From positions 1 to 42,475 of IMG/VR virus record IMGVR_UViG_3300025245_000002: a DNA stretch of 42,475 nucleotides. One strand, written 5' to 3'. This document shows, piece by piece, positions 15,370-22,313 of this stretch. This stretch comes from a virus. Position 1 is the stretch's first letter. The number at the start of each line of letters is the position of its first letter. The position numbers and the translations under genes were made by a program. The notes below the pieces were generated by a model. That model did no database searches. It was not told where the DNA came from and saw nothing but the letters and a program-made list of their open reading frames with translations.

Positions 15370-15471
15370 CCAGAAGCTTTTCCAAGGTACTCCCGAGAGG
15401 GGCCCGTCAAGGGTAATTCGAACCCCGATTTTTCTCTAGTCAAATACCCTTCCTAAGGGGGTTGTATTGTC
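15370..15471. other. Candidate cos region upstream of terminase
   Basis: This 102-base gap lies directly upstream of a lambda-type terminase pair, where cos sites are usually found. It contains the palindrome GGGCCC within GAGAGGGGCCCGTC, and GGGTAATTCGAACCCC, which can pair with itself. There is no gene and no clear promoter. Assignment as cos is by position and terminase type only. Confidence 0.35.
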
Positions 15472-15999
15472 ATGTCTACCTTCGACCTTACCAAGCCGAT
15501 GACCCAGGCCACATTCGGCGCGCTCGTCGGCGTCAGCCAGCAAGCGATCGGCAACCTCGCTGGCCGAGGCATCCTCGATAAGTCCATGGATGGCCACCAG
15601 CTTCTGCAGGCCTACTGCTCGCACTTGCGCGAACAGGCGGCGGGCAGGGCGGCGAACGGCGAGCTTGACCTGGCCACCGAACGCGCAGGCCTGGCGAAGG
15701 CCCAGCGCGAGAAGATCGAAATGCAGAACGCAGTCACGCGCGCCGAGCTGGCGCCCGTGACGCTGATCGAAGAGGTGTTGTCCAAAGCCGGCGGCAGGAT
15801 CGCCGGCATCCTGGAAGCGATCCCTGGTGCTGTGAAGCGCCGCGTGCCCACCTTATCCGGCGAGGAGATCAAGAGCATTGCCGCCGAGATCGCGCTGGTG
15901 CGCAACATCGTTGCCGGCATGTCGCTCGATGACCTGCGCGAGCAGGAAGACGAAGACGATGATGAGCCCGTGACCGAGTTCGAGGAGCCCACGCCATGA
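15472..15999 (+). CDS. Terminase small subunit (Nu1-like)
   Basis: A 175-aa DNA-recognition subunit of the packaging motor. The N-terminus has a winged helix-turn-helix (MTQATFGALVGVSQQAIGNL, then GRGILD) as in lambda Nu1. It continues into a long helix for oligomerisation (ATERAGLAKAQREKIEMQNA) and an acidic C-terminal tail (EDEDDDEP) for docking the large subunit. Its stop overlaps the ATG of the large subunit by four bases. It should bind the cos site and position the large subunit for cutting. Confidence 0.9.
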   Translation: MSTFDLTKPMTQATFGALVGVSQQAIGNLAGRGILDKSMDGHQLLQAYCSHLREQAAGRAANGELDLATERAGLAKAQREKIEMQNAVTRAELAPVTLIEEVLSKAGGRIAGILEAIPGAVKRRVPTLSGEEIKSIAAEIALVRNIVAGMSLDDLREQEDEDDDEPVTEFEEPTP

Positions 16000-18074
16000 G
16001 CTGCATGCATGAAGTCCTGAACTGGGATTCTCCGGAGCTCGCCAAGACTGTCACGCGAGGCTTGGGCGCGTTCGGTGTGCCGCCGCCGATGACACTTGAA
16101 GAGTGGGCGCGGGAGCACTTCTACCTGTCCGCCGAGTCGTCGTACGTGGAACAGGCTTGGCGGCCTTGGCCATTTCAGCGCGCGATCCTGGCATGCATTA
16201 GCAACGACGACATCCGCGCGATCGACTTTAAAAAGTCAGCGCGAGTGGGATACACGAAGATGCTGCTGGCCGCTGTTGGTTACTTCGCTGAGCACAAGCG
16301 GCGCAACCAGGCGCTGTGGCAGCCGACGGATGGCGATAGTGACGAATTCGTAAAGACCGAGCTCGACACGATGCTGCGGGACGTGAAAGTGATGCGCAGG
16401 GCGATGCCGGCGCACGTTTCCAGGCACAAGGACAACACACTCGCGCAGAAAAAATTTCTGGGCTGCTTGTTGCACACTCGCGGCGGAACCGCAGCCCGGG
16501 CCTACCGGCGGCTATCGGTCGACGTTGCACTCCTGGATGAACTGGATGCGTTCGATCGCGACATCGAAAAAGAAGGCTCGCCCGACGTGCTGGCGGCTAA
16601 GCGGGTGGAGGGGGCGACGTTCCCGAAGGTGATCACTGGATCGACGCCGAAGCTGCAGGGCTTCTCGCTCATCGACGACAGGTATCAAGCGGCGGATGTG
16701 CGCCTCAAGTTCGCGATCCCTTGCCCAGAGTGCGGCGAGTTCCACACGCTGGCCTGGGGGAAGAAGGATGAGGCGCACGGCTTCAAGTGGGTGAATGGAG
16801 ATCCCGATACGGTGCGGCATCTTTGCCCGCATAACGGGTGCCTGATCACCCAGGCGCAGTACCTGGCAGTCGCCGACCAGGGCCGGTGGCAGAACGAAGG
16901 CGGCAGCATCACGGTCGATGCCGAAGGCATCTTCCGCAATGCGGCCTGCGAGGAGATCCCGGCGCTCGAGCATATCGCGTTCCATGTCTGGACCGCGTAC
17001 AGCCCGGTGGTGACTTGGTCGAAGCTGGTGGAGGAATTCCTGGAGGCCTACGAAAAGGCCCAGGGCGGCGACATTACCAAGCTCAAGGCATTCACAAATA
17101 CGACGCTGGGCGAGGTGTGGGCGCTGGAACAGGAGAAGACCGATGCCGAGCAGCTGAAGGAGCGCGCCGAGCCGTACAAGCTCGGGACGGTGCCAATGGG
17201 ATGCCTGCGGCTGCTGGCAGGGTGCGACACGCAGGACAACCGCATCGAGGTGACGGTTCGCGGTTATGGGCGCGGCTGCGAGACATGGAAGATCGAGCAT
17301 CGGGTCTTTTATGGAAACCCCAGCGACGACCAGGTGTGGCAGGACGTTGCCGAATACCTGTTCGAGACGCAGTTCCCGCACGCGAGCGGCAAGGTACTCG
17401 GAATCTACGCATCGGCGATCGACACCGGCGGCCACCACACGCAGGCGGTGTACAGCTTCGTGCATGCGCAGACTGCGCTGGGTCGCAAGGTCTTTGCAGT
17501 GAAGGGCCGGTCAGGGCGGGAGAAGCACATCAAGGATGGTGTCTCAAAGGTCGACATCGACTGGCGAGGCAAGACGAAGAAGCGTGGCCTGTTCCTGTGG
17601 CAGGTCGGTACAAACCTGGCCAAGGACTTGATCTATGGCCGGCTACAGATCACCAAGCCTGGGCCAGGCTACATGCACTTCTCAAAGGAATCGACGGATG
17701 AATACTTTGCACAGATGGCAGGCGAGGCCCGAGTGGAGCGGGCTACCGCCAGCGGAAAAGAATCGCGCTGGACGGCGCTTCGTAAGCGAGTGGAAGCGTG
17801 GGATTGCACGGTTTATGCAGTCTGGCTCGAAACGCACCTGGAGCTGGCGAAGAAGCCGGCGAAGTGGTGGGACACCCTGGAAGCAGAGGTCCAGCCAGCC
17901 ATAGCCGATCTGTTCAGCCAGCCGGTGCCGGTGGCAGCGCCGCCATTGGCACGACCGGACACGTCGGAAGCGCATCGGCTTGCGCCGCCAGCGGGGCCGG
18001 TAGCGCCGCTACAACGCAGGAGCTCAGGCAATGGCTTCGCATCGGACGAATGGGCAAGTAGGGGATTTAACTAA
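15996..18074 (+). CDS. Terminase large subunit (GpA family)
   Basis: A 692-aa packaging ATPase and nuclease of the lambda GpA family. The Walker A-like motif is KSARVGYTK (about residues 79-87), and LLDELD (about 179-184) is the Walker B motif. Zinc-binding-looking Cys pairs (CPECGEFH and a later HLCPHNGC) and a C-terminal nuclease region complete the usual architecture; the length is normal. It would dock on the portal, cut at cos and translocate DNA into the prohead. It overlaps the small subunit by four bases and the next gene by one. Confidence 0.95.
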   Translation: MSCMHEVLNWDSPELAKTVTRGLGAFGVPPPMTLEEWAREHFYLSAESSYVEQAWRPWPFQRAILACISNDDIRAIDFKKSARVGYTKMLLAAVGYFAEHKRRNQALWQPTDGDSDEFVKTELDTMLRDVKVMRRAMPAHVSRHKDNTLAQKKFLGCLLHTRGGTAARAYRRLSVDVALLDELDAFDRDIEKEGSPDVLAAKRVEGATFPKVITGSTPKLQGFSLIDDRYQAADVRLKFAIPCPECGEFHTLAWGKKDEAHGFKWVNGDPDTVRHLCPHNGCLITQAQYLAVADQGRWQNEGGSITVDAEGIFRNAACEEIPALEHIAFHVWTAYSPVVTWSKLVEEFLEAYEKAQGGDITKLKAFTNTTLGEVWALEQEKTDAEQLKERAEPYKLGTVPMGCLRLLAGCDTQDNRIEVTVRGYGRGCETWKIEHRVFYGNPSDDQVWQDVAEYLFETQFPHASGKVLGIYASAIDTGGHHTQAVYSFVHAQTALGRKVFAVKGRSGREKHIKDGVSKVDIDWRGKTKKRGLFLWQVGTNLAKDLIYGRLQITKPGPGYMHFSKESTDEYFAQMAGEARVERATASGKESRWTALRKRVEAWDCTVYAVWLETHLELAKKPAKWWDTLEAEVQPAIADLFSQPVPVAAPPLARPDTSEAHRLAPPAGPVAPLQRRSSGNGFASDEWASRGFN

Positions 18075-18355
18075 TGCAAATGCACAGCGAAAATGACATC
18101 GTTGGCTGCTTCGTCAGCCTGGTCGGCGCCACTTTGGGCCTGGCCGTCTTCACACCAGAGAAACAACGCGAAATTGACGCGCTTCTGCGCCTGCAATGGG
18201 GCGGCCAGGAGGTGTACATCAAGAAATCCGACATCGATTCGGAGGCCCGTGCCGAAGCGGTTAGGGCCAAGTACAACGGGCGTAATCGCAAGGATCTGAT
18301 GGCCGAGTACAACATCAGCCGCTCGCAGTTCTACAAGATCATCAAGGGAGGGTAG
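18074..18355 (+). CDS. Mor-family transcription activator
   Basis: A 93-aa regulator with the Mor C-terminal domain. GGQEVYIKK is the beta-strand segment, followed by helices with RAEAVRAKYNGRNRKDLMAE and the recognition helix YNISRSQFYKIIKGG. In phage Mu, Mor binds a dyad next to a weak middle promoter and recruits RNA polymerase. This protein is encoded at the end of the first late block and upstream of three blocks that each begin with the same 26-bp dyad. I infer that it activates those promoters. The ATG overlaps the terminase stop (TAATG). Confidence 0.8.
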   Translation: MQMHSENDIVGCFVSLVGATLGLAVFTPEKQREIDALLRLQWGGQEVYIKKSDIDSEARAEAVRAKYNGRNRKDLMAEYNISRSQFYKIIKGG

Positions 18356-18396
18356 CCAGGTCGGACGGATAATCTGCACGGGCTCGGGAATGAGCG

Positions 18397-18420
18397 GCCT
18401 CTGACTGCTAGTTCAGAGGC
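18397..18420. other. Stem-loop after the Mor-like gene
   Basis: An 8-bp perfect stem, GCCTCTGA with TCAGAGGC, has an 8-base loop. There is no T-run, so it is not a standard terminator. It lies between the Mor-like gene and the insert boundary. It may protect or end the first late transcript. Confidence 0.5.
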
Positions 18421-18472
18421 GGCTACCGGCCCCATTGCGGCCATATGGAGCCCGAACTCTTTCAAAGTCCGT

Positions 18473-18495
18473 GTCAGGTCAGATTTAAGCTTGAA
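18473..18495. repeat. Insert-boundary repeat, left edge of the second accessory insert
   Basis: TGTCAGGTCAGATTTAAG shares TGTCAGGTC with the copy at 20261-20269 in the same orientation, and with the reverse complement of the copy at 1894-1917. It marks where sequence composition turns AT-rich. This copy is the most divergent of the four. Confidence 0.45.
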
Positions 18496-18551
18496 CACGC
18501 CAGCACATAAACTCTTAATTACACAGGGCCCGGCAAGTAGTTATTTCATCG

Positions 18552-19595
18552 CTAATCGGATTCATTGTCTTCCGGTAACTCTGATTCGGTTCCCCCTGTA
18601 GTTAGCTGTATTCGTCGAGATTCTTTGACCAAATCAATCCCACTTTCAGTAAGCTTCCAATACTCATTTTTATCGTCGAGAGCCTTCGATTTATCGGATG
18701 GGGACGTTAAACCTAATGCAGACCAGTCGATAAGCCAAGACTTGACGGTGTTGTTTGGTACCGGAAATTCATGTCGATACTCGCCTGGATTCACATTGCA
18801 AACCATTTGAGCCGCGTAACGTGACAAATGCGCAATGCTTGCTTCAACCATTAACTCTGGGCCCAACACTATAAATAACTCAAAAAGATCAACCTCCTTC
18901 GATTCTTCCCAATCCTTAGCATCCTTCATCCAAATATGCATCCGGCGTTTATTTCTTAATAGTGTCTCCACTAATTCTAGGCGCAGTTTTTCGTGATTAA
19001 TTACGGACGCATCTTTCATTCTCTGAAGTTCACCTCTTAATTCACCATTTTCGGCGCTCAGTCTTGCGAGTTCTGCATTCGTCTTCGCATCACTAACCTG
19101 CGAAGCTCGCACCCACCCTTCCCTTGGATAGAGGGCGAATGCTTTCATGAGTGCAATCGAACACTTTCCGTACAAGTCGTCAGTATTCTTCCAAAAACTA
19201 ACGTGTCTTTTCTTAATCTTTTCCTTGAAAGCAGTTAGTGATGTAATGCTTTTGGTGTCTATTTCAGTAAAGTTCGAAGGCCACGCCGACGATGAGTCTA
19301 GTATAAATCCTAGAACCGGAATCCCCGTTGACGCTGCATAATCGTACTCCTTCTCTGTATAGCTTGTACCATCAGAGGTGACCGAGCCATATCGGTTTGC
19401 TGAGATGATCACATAATAATCACTTTGATCGATCTGGCGTTTAATAATATTCCATTGCTCTTCGTCAGCAGCACTGAACATTTCCATGCCGACCGGAATA
19501 TGCCCCATTTCCAGTATCGCTTTAATAACCTGATCGCGCTGTTCTTTTAGGTCCAAATACGTGGAACTAACGAATACCTGATATTTTGCCGACAT
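18552..19595 (-). CDS. DUF4062 protein, candidate defence gene
   Basis: A 347-aa protein starting MSAKYQVFVSSTYLDLKEQR; AAGGAG lies 9 bases upstream. Residues 1-90 form a DUF4062 domain: FVSSTYLDL, then GHIPVGMEMF, SDYYVIISANRYG and YTEKEYDYA. This is a TIR/nucleoside-deoxyribosyltransferase-like fold that in other proteins is joined to effectors of immune systems. A coiled-coil follows (about 170-200, ARLSAENGELRGELQRMKDA). The C-terminal half is helical with a winged-helix look (LTESGIDLVKESRRIQ). It is AT-rich and on the strand opposite to all the late genes around it, so it must use its own promoter. Single-gene exclusion of other phages is a plausible role but is inferred. Confidence 0.8.
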   Translation of the reverse strand: MSAKYQVFVSSTYLDLKEQRDQVIKAILEMGHIPVGMEMFSAADEEQWNIIKRQIDQSDYYVIISANRYGSVTSDGTSYTEKEYDYAASTGIPVLGFILDSSSAWPSNFTEIDTKSITSLTAFKEKIKKRHVSFWKNTDDLYGKCSIALMKAFALYPREGWVRASQVSDAKTNAELARLSAENGELRGELQRMKDASVINHEKLRLELVETLLRNKRRMHIWMKDAKDWEESKEVDLFELFIVLGPELMVEASIAHLSRYAAQMVCNVNPGEYRHEFPVPNNTVKSWLIDWSALGLTSPSDKSKALDDKNEYWKLTESGIDLVKESRRIQLTTGGTESELPEDNESD

Positions 19596-19763
19596 CTGAT
19601 AACGCTCCTTCATTCTTTTTATGTGAACTTAGTTTTGCCGTGGGATCAGGAAAAGCCTACCACTTTTGTAAGCACGATCTTGCTAGGTGTGTGGCCAGAA
19701 TTAACAAAACCGGCGAAATACGCATGTTGCCAGCGCGGGAGAATGGAGTGGAACAGCTGCAAG

Positions 19764-20171
19764 TCAGAAATGCACGCATCTTCCGAAATATGCTACGTCG
19801 TTCTCAAGGAAAATAAATGGCTTACGTTGCTCTGGGGCATATTCTTTCACTACCAGGACAAATACGTTGGTGCCGGCGCCGAGACCTTGTTCGCGGCTCA
19901 TGGTTGTAACTACTTTAAACGAGTTTTCTGTAGATCCAGAATCAACGACCACAGGCCGTGTAATGAACGAGTTTTTCAAAACACCTGCCATCAAGCCTGT
20001 TCGACGCTCAACAGTAAACTCTTTTCCGACGAAGGTCTTGTTCCTAAATGCAACTTCCTTCGGCTCCGAATCGTCGGAAGACGCTATCCGGTTAATCGTA
20101 CATTTATAGTCTTGAGCATGTCCGTTGAGCGCTGCCATGACCAAGAAAAGTAGAAGAAGAGTTTTTTGCAT
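19764..20171 (-). CDS. Small secreted protein of the second insert
   Basis: A 135-aa protein. The start at 20171 gives a clear signal peptide (MQKTLLLLFLVMAALNGHAQ), cleaved after an Ala-x-Ala-like site. The mature part of about 115 residues is beta-rich and holds two Cys (YKCTIN and FGRCVHF) that could form a disulfide in the periplasm. The ribosome-binding site is weak. It follows the boundary repeat at 20246-20269 by 75 bases. No family is recognised. A periplasmic protein expressed from a prophage could alter the envelope or block superinfection; this is inference. Confidence 0.65.
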   Translation of the reverse strand: MQKTLLLLFLVMAALNGHAQDYKCTINRIASSDDSEPKEVAFRNKTFVGKEFTVERRTGLMAGVLKNSFITRPVVVDSGSTENSFKVVTTMSREQGLGAGTNVFVLVVKEYAPEQRKPFIFLENDVAYFGRCVHF

Positions 20172-20245
20172 GCGCAGATTTGTACAATTCAAAGCAACGA
20201 TGATGTGGCACGATTTAGCCGAAATCGACTCAAACGAACTGTATA

Positions 20246-20275
20246 CCATCTGACATCCAATGTCAGGTCTAGCTT
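20246..20275. repeat. Insert-boundary repeat, right edge of the second accessory insert
   Basis: The element contains a dyad, CTGACAT-CCA-ATGTCAG. Bases 20246-20269 match the reverse complement of 1894-1917 at 23 of 24 positions, although the two lie 18 kb apart. Both sit upstream of an accessory gene in the same relative orientation. Confidence 0.75.
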
Positions 20276-20340
20276 ACACTACGGCAAATAATCCATTGTA
20301 TCTCGCGTCTATCGGTGGCAGATCCAATTTGTAGGGCACA

Positions 20341-20366
20341 GTCTCACTTCTCCCTAGAAATGAGAC
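20341..20366. repeat. 26-bp late dyad element, copy 1
   Basis: GTCTCA-N14-TGAGAC with inner arms TTCT and AGAA. It is identical to the copy at 22232-22257 and 24 of 26 with the copy at 37607-37632. It lies 43 bases before the start of the gpW-like gene. It may be an activator-binding site or an RNA hairpin. Confidence 0.85.
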
Positions 20367-20409
20367 TACGCCATCTGTAGTGTTGGACGCTTCAAATAAG
20401 GAGCGTCCA

Positions 20410-20643
20410 ATGACCACACAAGCAGAAATGCTTTCCAAGTACCTTGAGGCCGAGCTGGCCGTCCTGGCCGGCAAGACGATCACATTCCACGGCCGATCCA
20501 TGGGCATGGAGAACCTGAACGAGATCAGGGCTGGTCGGCGCGAATGGGAGGGACGCGTAGCCCAGGCACTGCGTGGCGCCAGCGGGCAGCCGACAATCGG
20601 TGGCATGTCGTTCTCGGTCGCCAGTTTCGCGGAGCCCCTGTGA
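20410..20643 (+). CDS. gpW-like head-tail joining protein
   Basis: A 77-aa protein starting MTTQAEMLSKYLEAELAVLA, with AAGGAG six bases upstream. The pattern of an N-terminal helix, GKTITFHGRSMGMENLNEI, and a second helix (REWEGRVAQALRG) is that of small gpW/DUF6148-type proteins, which plug the portal and allow tail attachment. It directly precedes the portal gene and overlaps it (TGATG), as in lambda, where W lies next to B. Confidence 0.75.
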   Translation: MTTQAEMLSKYLEAELAVLAGKTITFHGRSMGMENLNEIRAGRREWEGRVAQALRGASGQPTIGGMSFSVASFAEPL

Positions 20644-22169
20644 TGAGCGGCAAGGCCAAAGTGCAGCTCAACGCCATGGATCGCGCCATCGCCTATCTGT
20701 GGCCGGCAGCAGGCCTGCGCCGACTGGCAGCGCGCAACATCCTGAGCCAGTATGAAGCGGCCAAACCATCGCGTCTGCGGAAAGGGGCGCGCGATGGGCG
20801 TTCACCTGATGCACAGGTCCAGCAGGGCGCCGTTGCCCTTCGTGGTCTGGCTCGCAACCTGGAGCAGAACCACGACATCGCACGCGGCGCGCTTCGCACC
20901 TTGGTGAACAACGTGGTCGGCCCGAGCGGCATCGGCATCGAGCCTCAACCCCGCCGAAAGGATGGCTCGATCCACAATGAATACGCGGCGGCGCTGCGCA
21001 CCGCCTACCGCGATTGGCAGCAGAATCCTGAAGTCACCCAGCGGCATCACTGGAGCAAGGTGCAGCGCTTGGTAGCGAAGACCTGGTTGCGGGACGGCGA
21101 GTGTTTCGCGCAGCGCCTGATGGGCTCCGTGCCACTGCTGGACCATGCGACCAAGGTTCCCTATTCGCTCGAACTCATTGAACCTGACCTTATCCCCCTG
21201 GACCATCACGACCTGGCCAAAGGAGTCCAGCAGGGGATCGAGCGCAATACCTGGGGCAAGCCGACGGGATACTGGGCATACAAGGAATTCCCTGGTGGCG
21301 AAACCTGGACCAAGCGCAGCTACGAGCTCAAGCGCATCGATGCGGGCCGGATCCACCATATTGCGACGGTCGACCGCATTGGACAGATGCGTGGGGTCTC
21401 CGAATTCGCAAGCGTGATCACGCGACTGGAAGATATCAAGGACTACGAGGAGTCCGAGCGCATCGCGGCCAAGGTGGCAGCGTCCTTGACCGCCTACGTC
21501 AAGAAGGGTTCCCCGGACGACTACGCGCGTGGCCCCGACGATACCGCCACTGCGCCACGAGAACTGCGCCTGTCTCCAGGCATGATCATCGATAACCTAG
21601 GCATTGGCGAAGAGATTGGCATGATCGATTCCAACCGGCCGAATCCCAACCTGGTCACGTTCCGGCAGGGGCAGTTGCGCGCCGTCGCAGCCGGCTTGGG
21701 CGGCAGCTACTCCAGCATCTCGCGTGACTACAGTGGCACCTACTCGTCCCAGCGGCAGGAACTTGTGGAGCAATGGATCCACTACGCGGTGCTTTGCGAC
21801 GAATTCGTAGGCCAGTTCGTGCAGCCGGTCTGGAATGACTTTGTGCTGGCCGCCAGCCTGTCGGGCGTCGTGCCAATGCCGCGCGATGTGGATCCAGACA
21901 GCGCGAACGATGCACTGTTCGTCGGCCAGTCCATGCCCTGGATCGATCCGTTGAAGGAGGCCCTTGCCTGGCACTCCCTGGTCGAGGATGGCTTCGCCAG
22001 CGAAGTCGAAGTCATGCGTAAGCGTGGCGTGAACCCGCGTGACGTGCTGGAGCAGGTCAAGGCACACCGCGACGAGTGCCGCGCCAAGGGACTGGTCTTT
22101 GCCTCCGACTTTGCCAACAAGGACAAAACTGCGTCGGCAGTTCCCCCGCCAGATCCCAAAGAAGAATAG
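20643..22169 (+). CDS. Portal protein, lambda family
   Basis: A 508-aa portal subunit. The start MSGKAKVQLNAMDRAIAYLW overlaps the upstream stop by one base. The family signature is clear: a helical N-terminus (ALRTLVNNVVGPSGIGIEPQ), the wing region (VKNTWGKPTGYW-like text at ERNTWGKPTGYW), SYSSISRDYSGTYSSQRQEL, and a C-terminal helical region ending in a Pro-rich tail. Twelve subunits form the vertex through which DNA is packaged by the terminase. A strong terminator follows 19 bases after the stop. Confidence 0.95.
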   Translation: MSGKAKVQLNAMDRAIAYLWPAAGLRRLAARNILSQYEAAKPSRLRKGARDGRSPDAQVQQGAVALRGLARNLEQNHDIARGALRTLVNNVVGPSGIGIEPQPRRKDGSIHNEYAAALRTAYRDWQQNPEVTQRHHWSKVQRLVAKTWLRDGECFAQRLMGSVPLLDHATKVPYSLELIEPDLIPLDHHDLAKGVQQGIERNTWGKPTGYWAYKEFPGGETWTKRSYELKRIDAGRIHHIATVDRIGQMRGVSEFASVITRLEDIKDYEESERIAAKVAASLTAYVKKGSPDDYARGPDDTATAPRELRLSPGMIIDNLGIGEEIGMIDSNRPNPNLVTFRQGQLRAVAAGLGGSYSSISRDYSGTYSSQRQELVEQWIHYAVLCDEFVGQFVQPVWNDFVLAASLSGVVPMPRDVDPDSANDALFVGQSMPWIDPLKEALAWHSLVEDGFASEVEVMRKRGVNPRDVLEQVKAHRDECRAKGLVFASDFANKDKTASAVPPPDPKEE

Positions 22170-22187
22170 CCGCACTGTGCATTCACC

Positions 22188-22216
22188 AGGCCGCCTTCGG
22201 GCGGCCTGTTCTTTTT
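22188..22216 (+). terminator. Rho-independent terminator after the portal gene
   Basis: An 8-bp perfect stem, AGGCCGCC with GGCGGCCT, has a TTCG tetraloop and is followed by GTTCTTTTT. It shows that the portal block and the capsid block are separate transcription units. Confidence 0.9.
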
Positions 22217-22231
22217 CGCGCGCAAAAAACT

Positions 22232-22257
22232 GTCTCACTTCTCCCTAGAAATGAGAC
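22232..22257. repeat. 26-bp late dyad element, copy 2
   Basis: This copy is identical to the element at 20341-20366. It sits just after a strong terminator and 56 bases before the start of the protease-capsid gene, the place where a promoter for the capsid and tail block is needed. Confidence 0.85.
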
Positions 22258-22313
22258 GGCCGAAAAAACAAACTGATGACTTCAAATGAACTGCAATCGA
22301 TAAGGAACGGACG

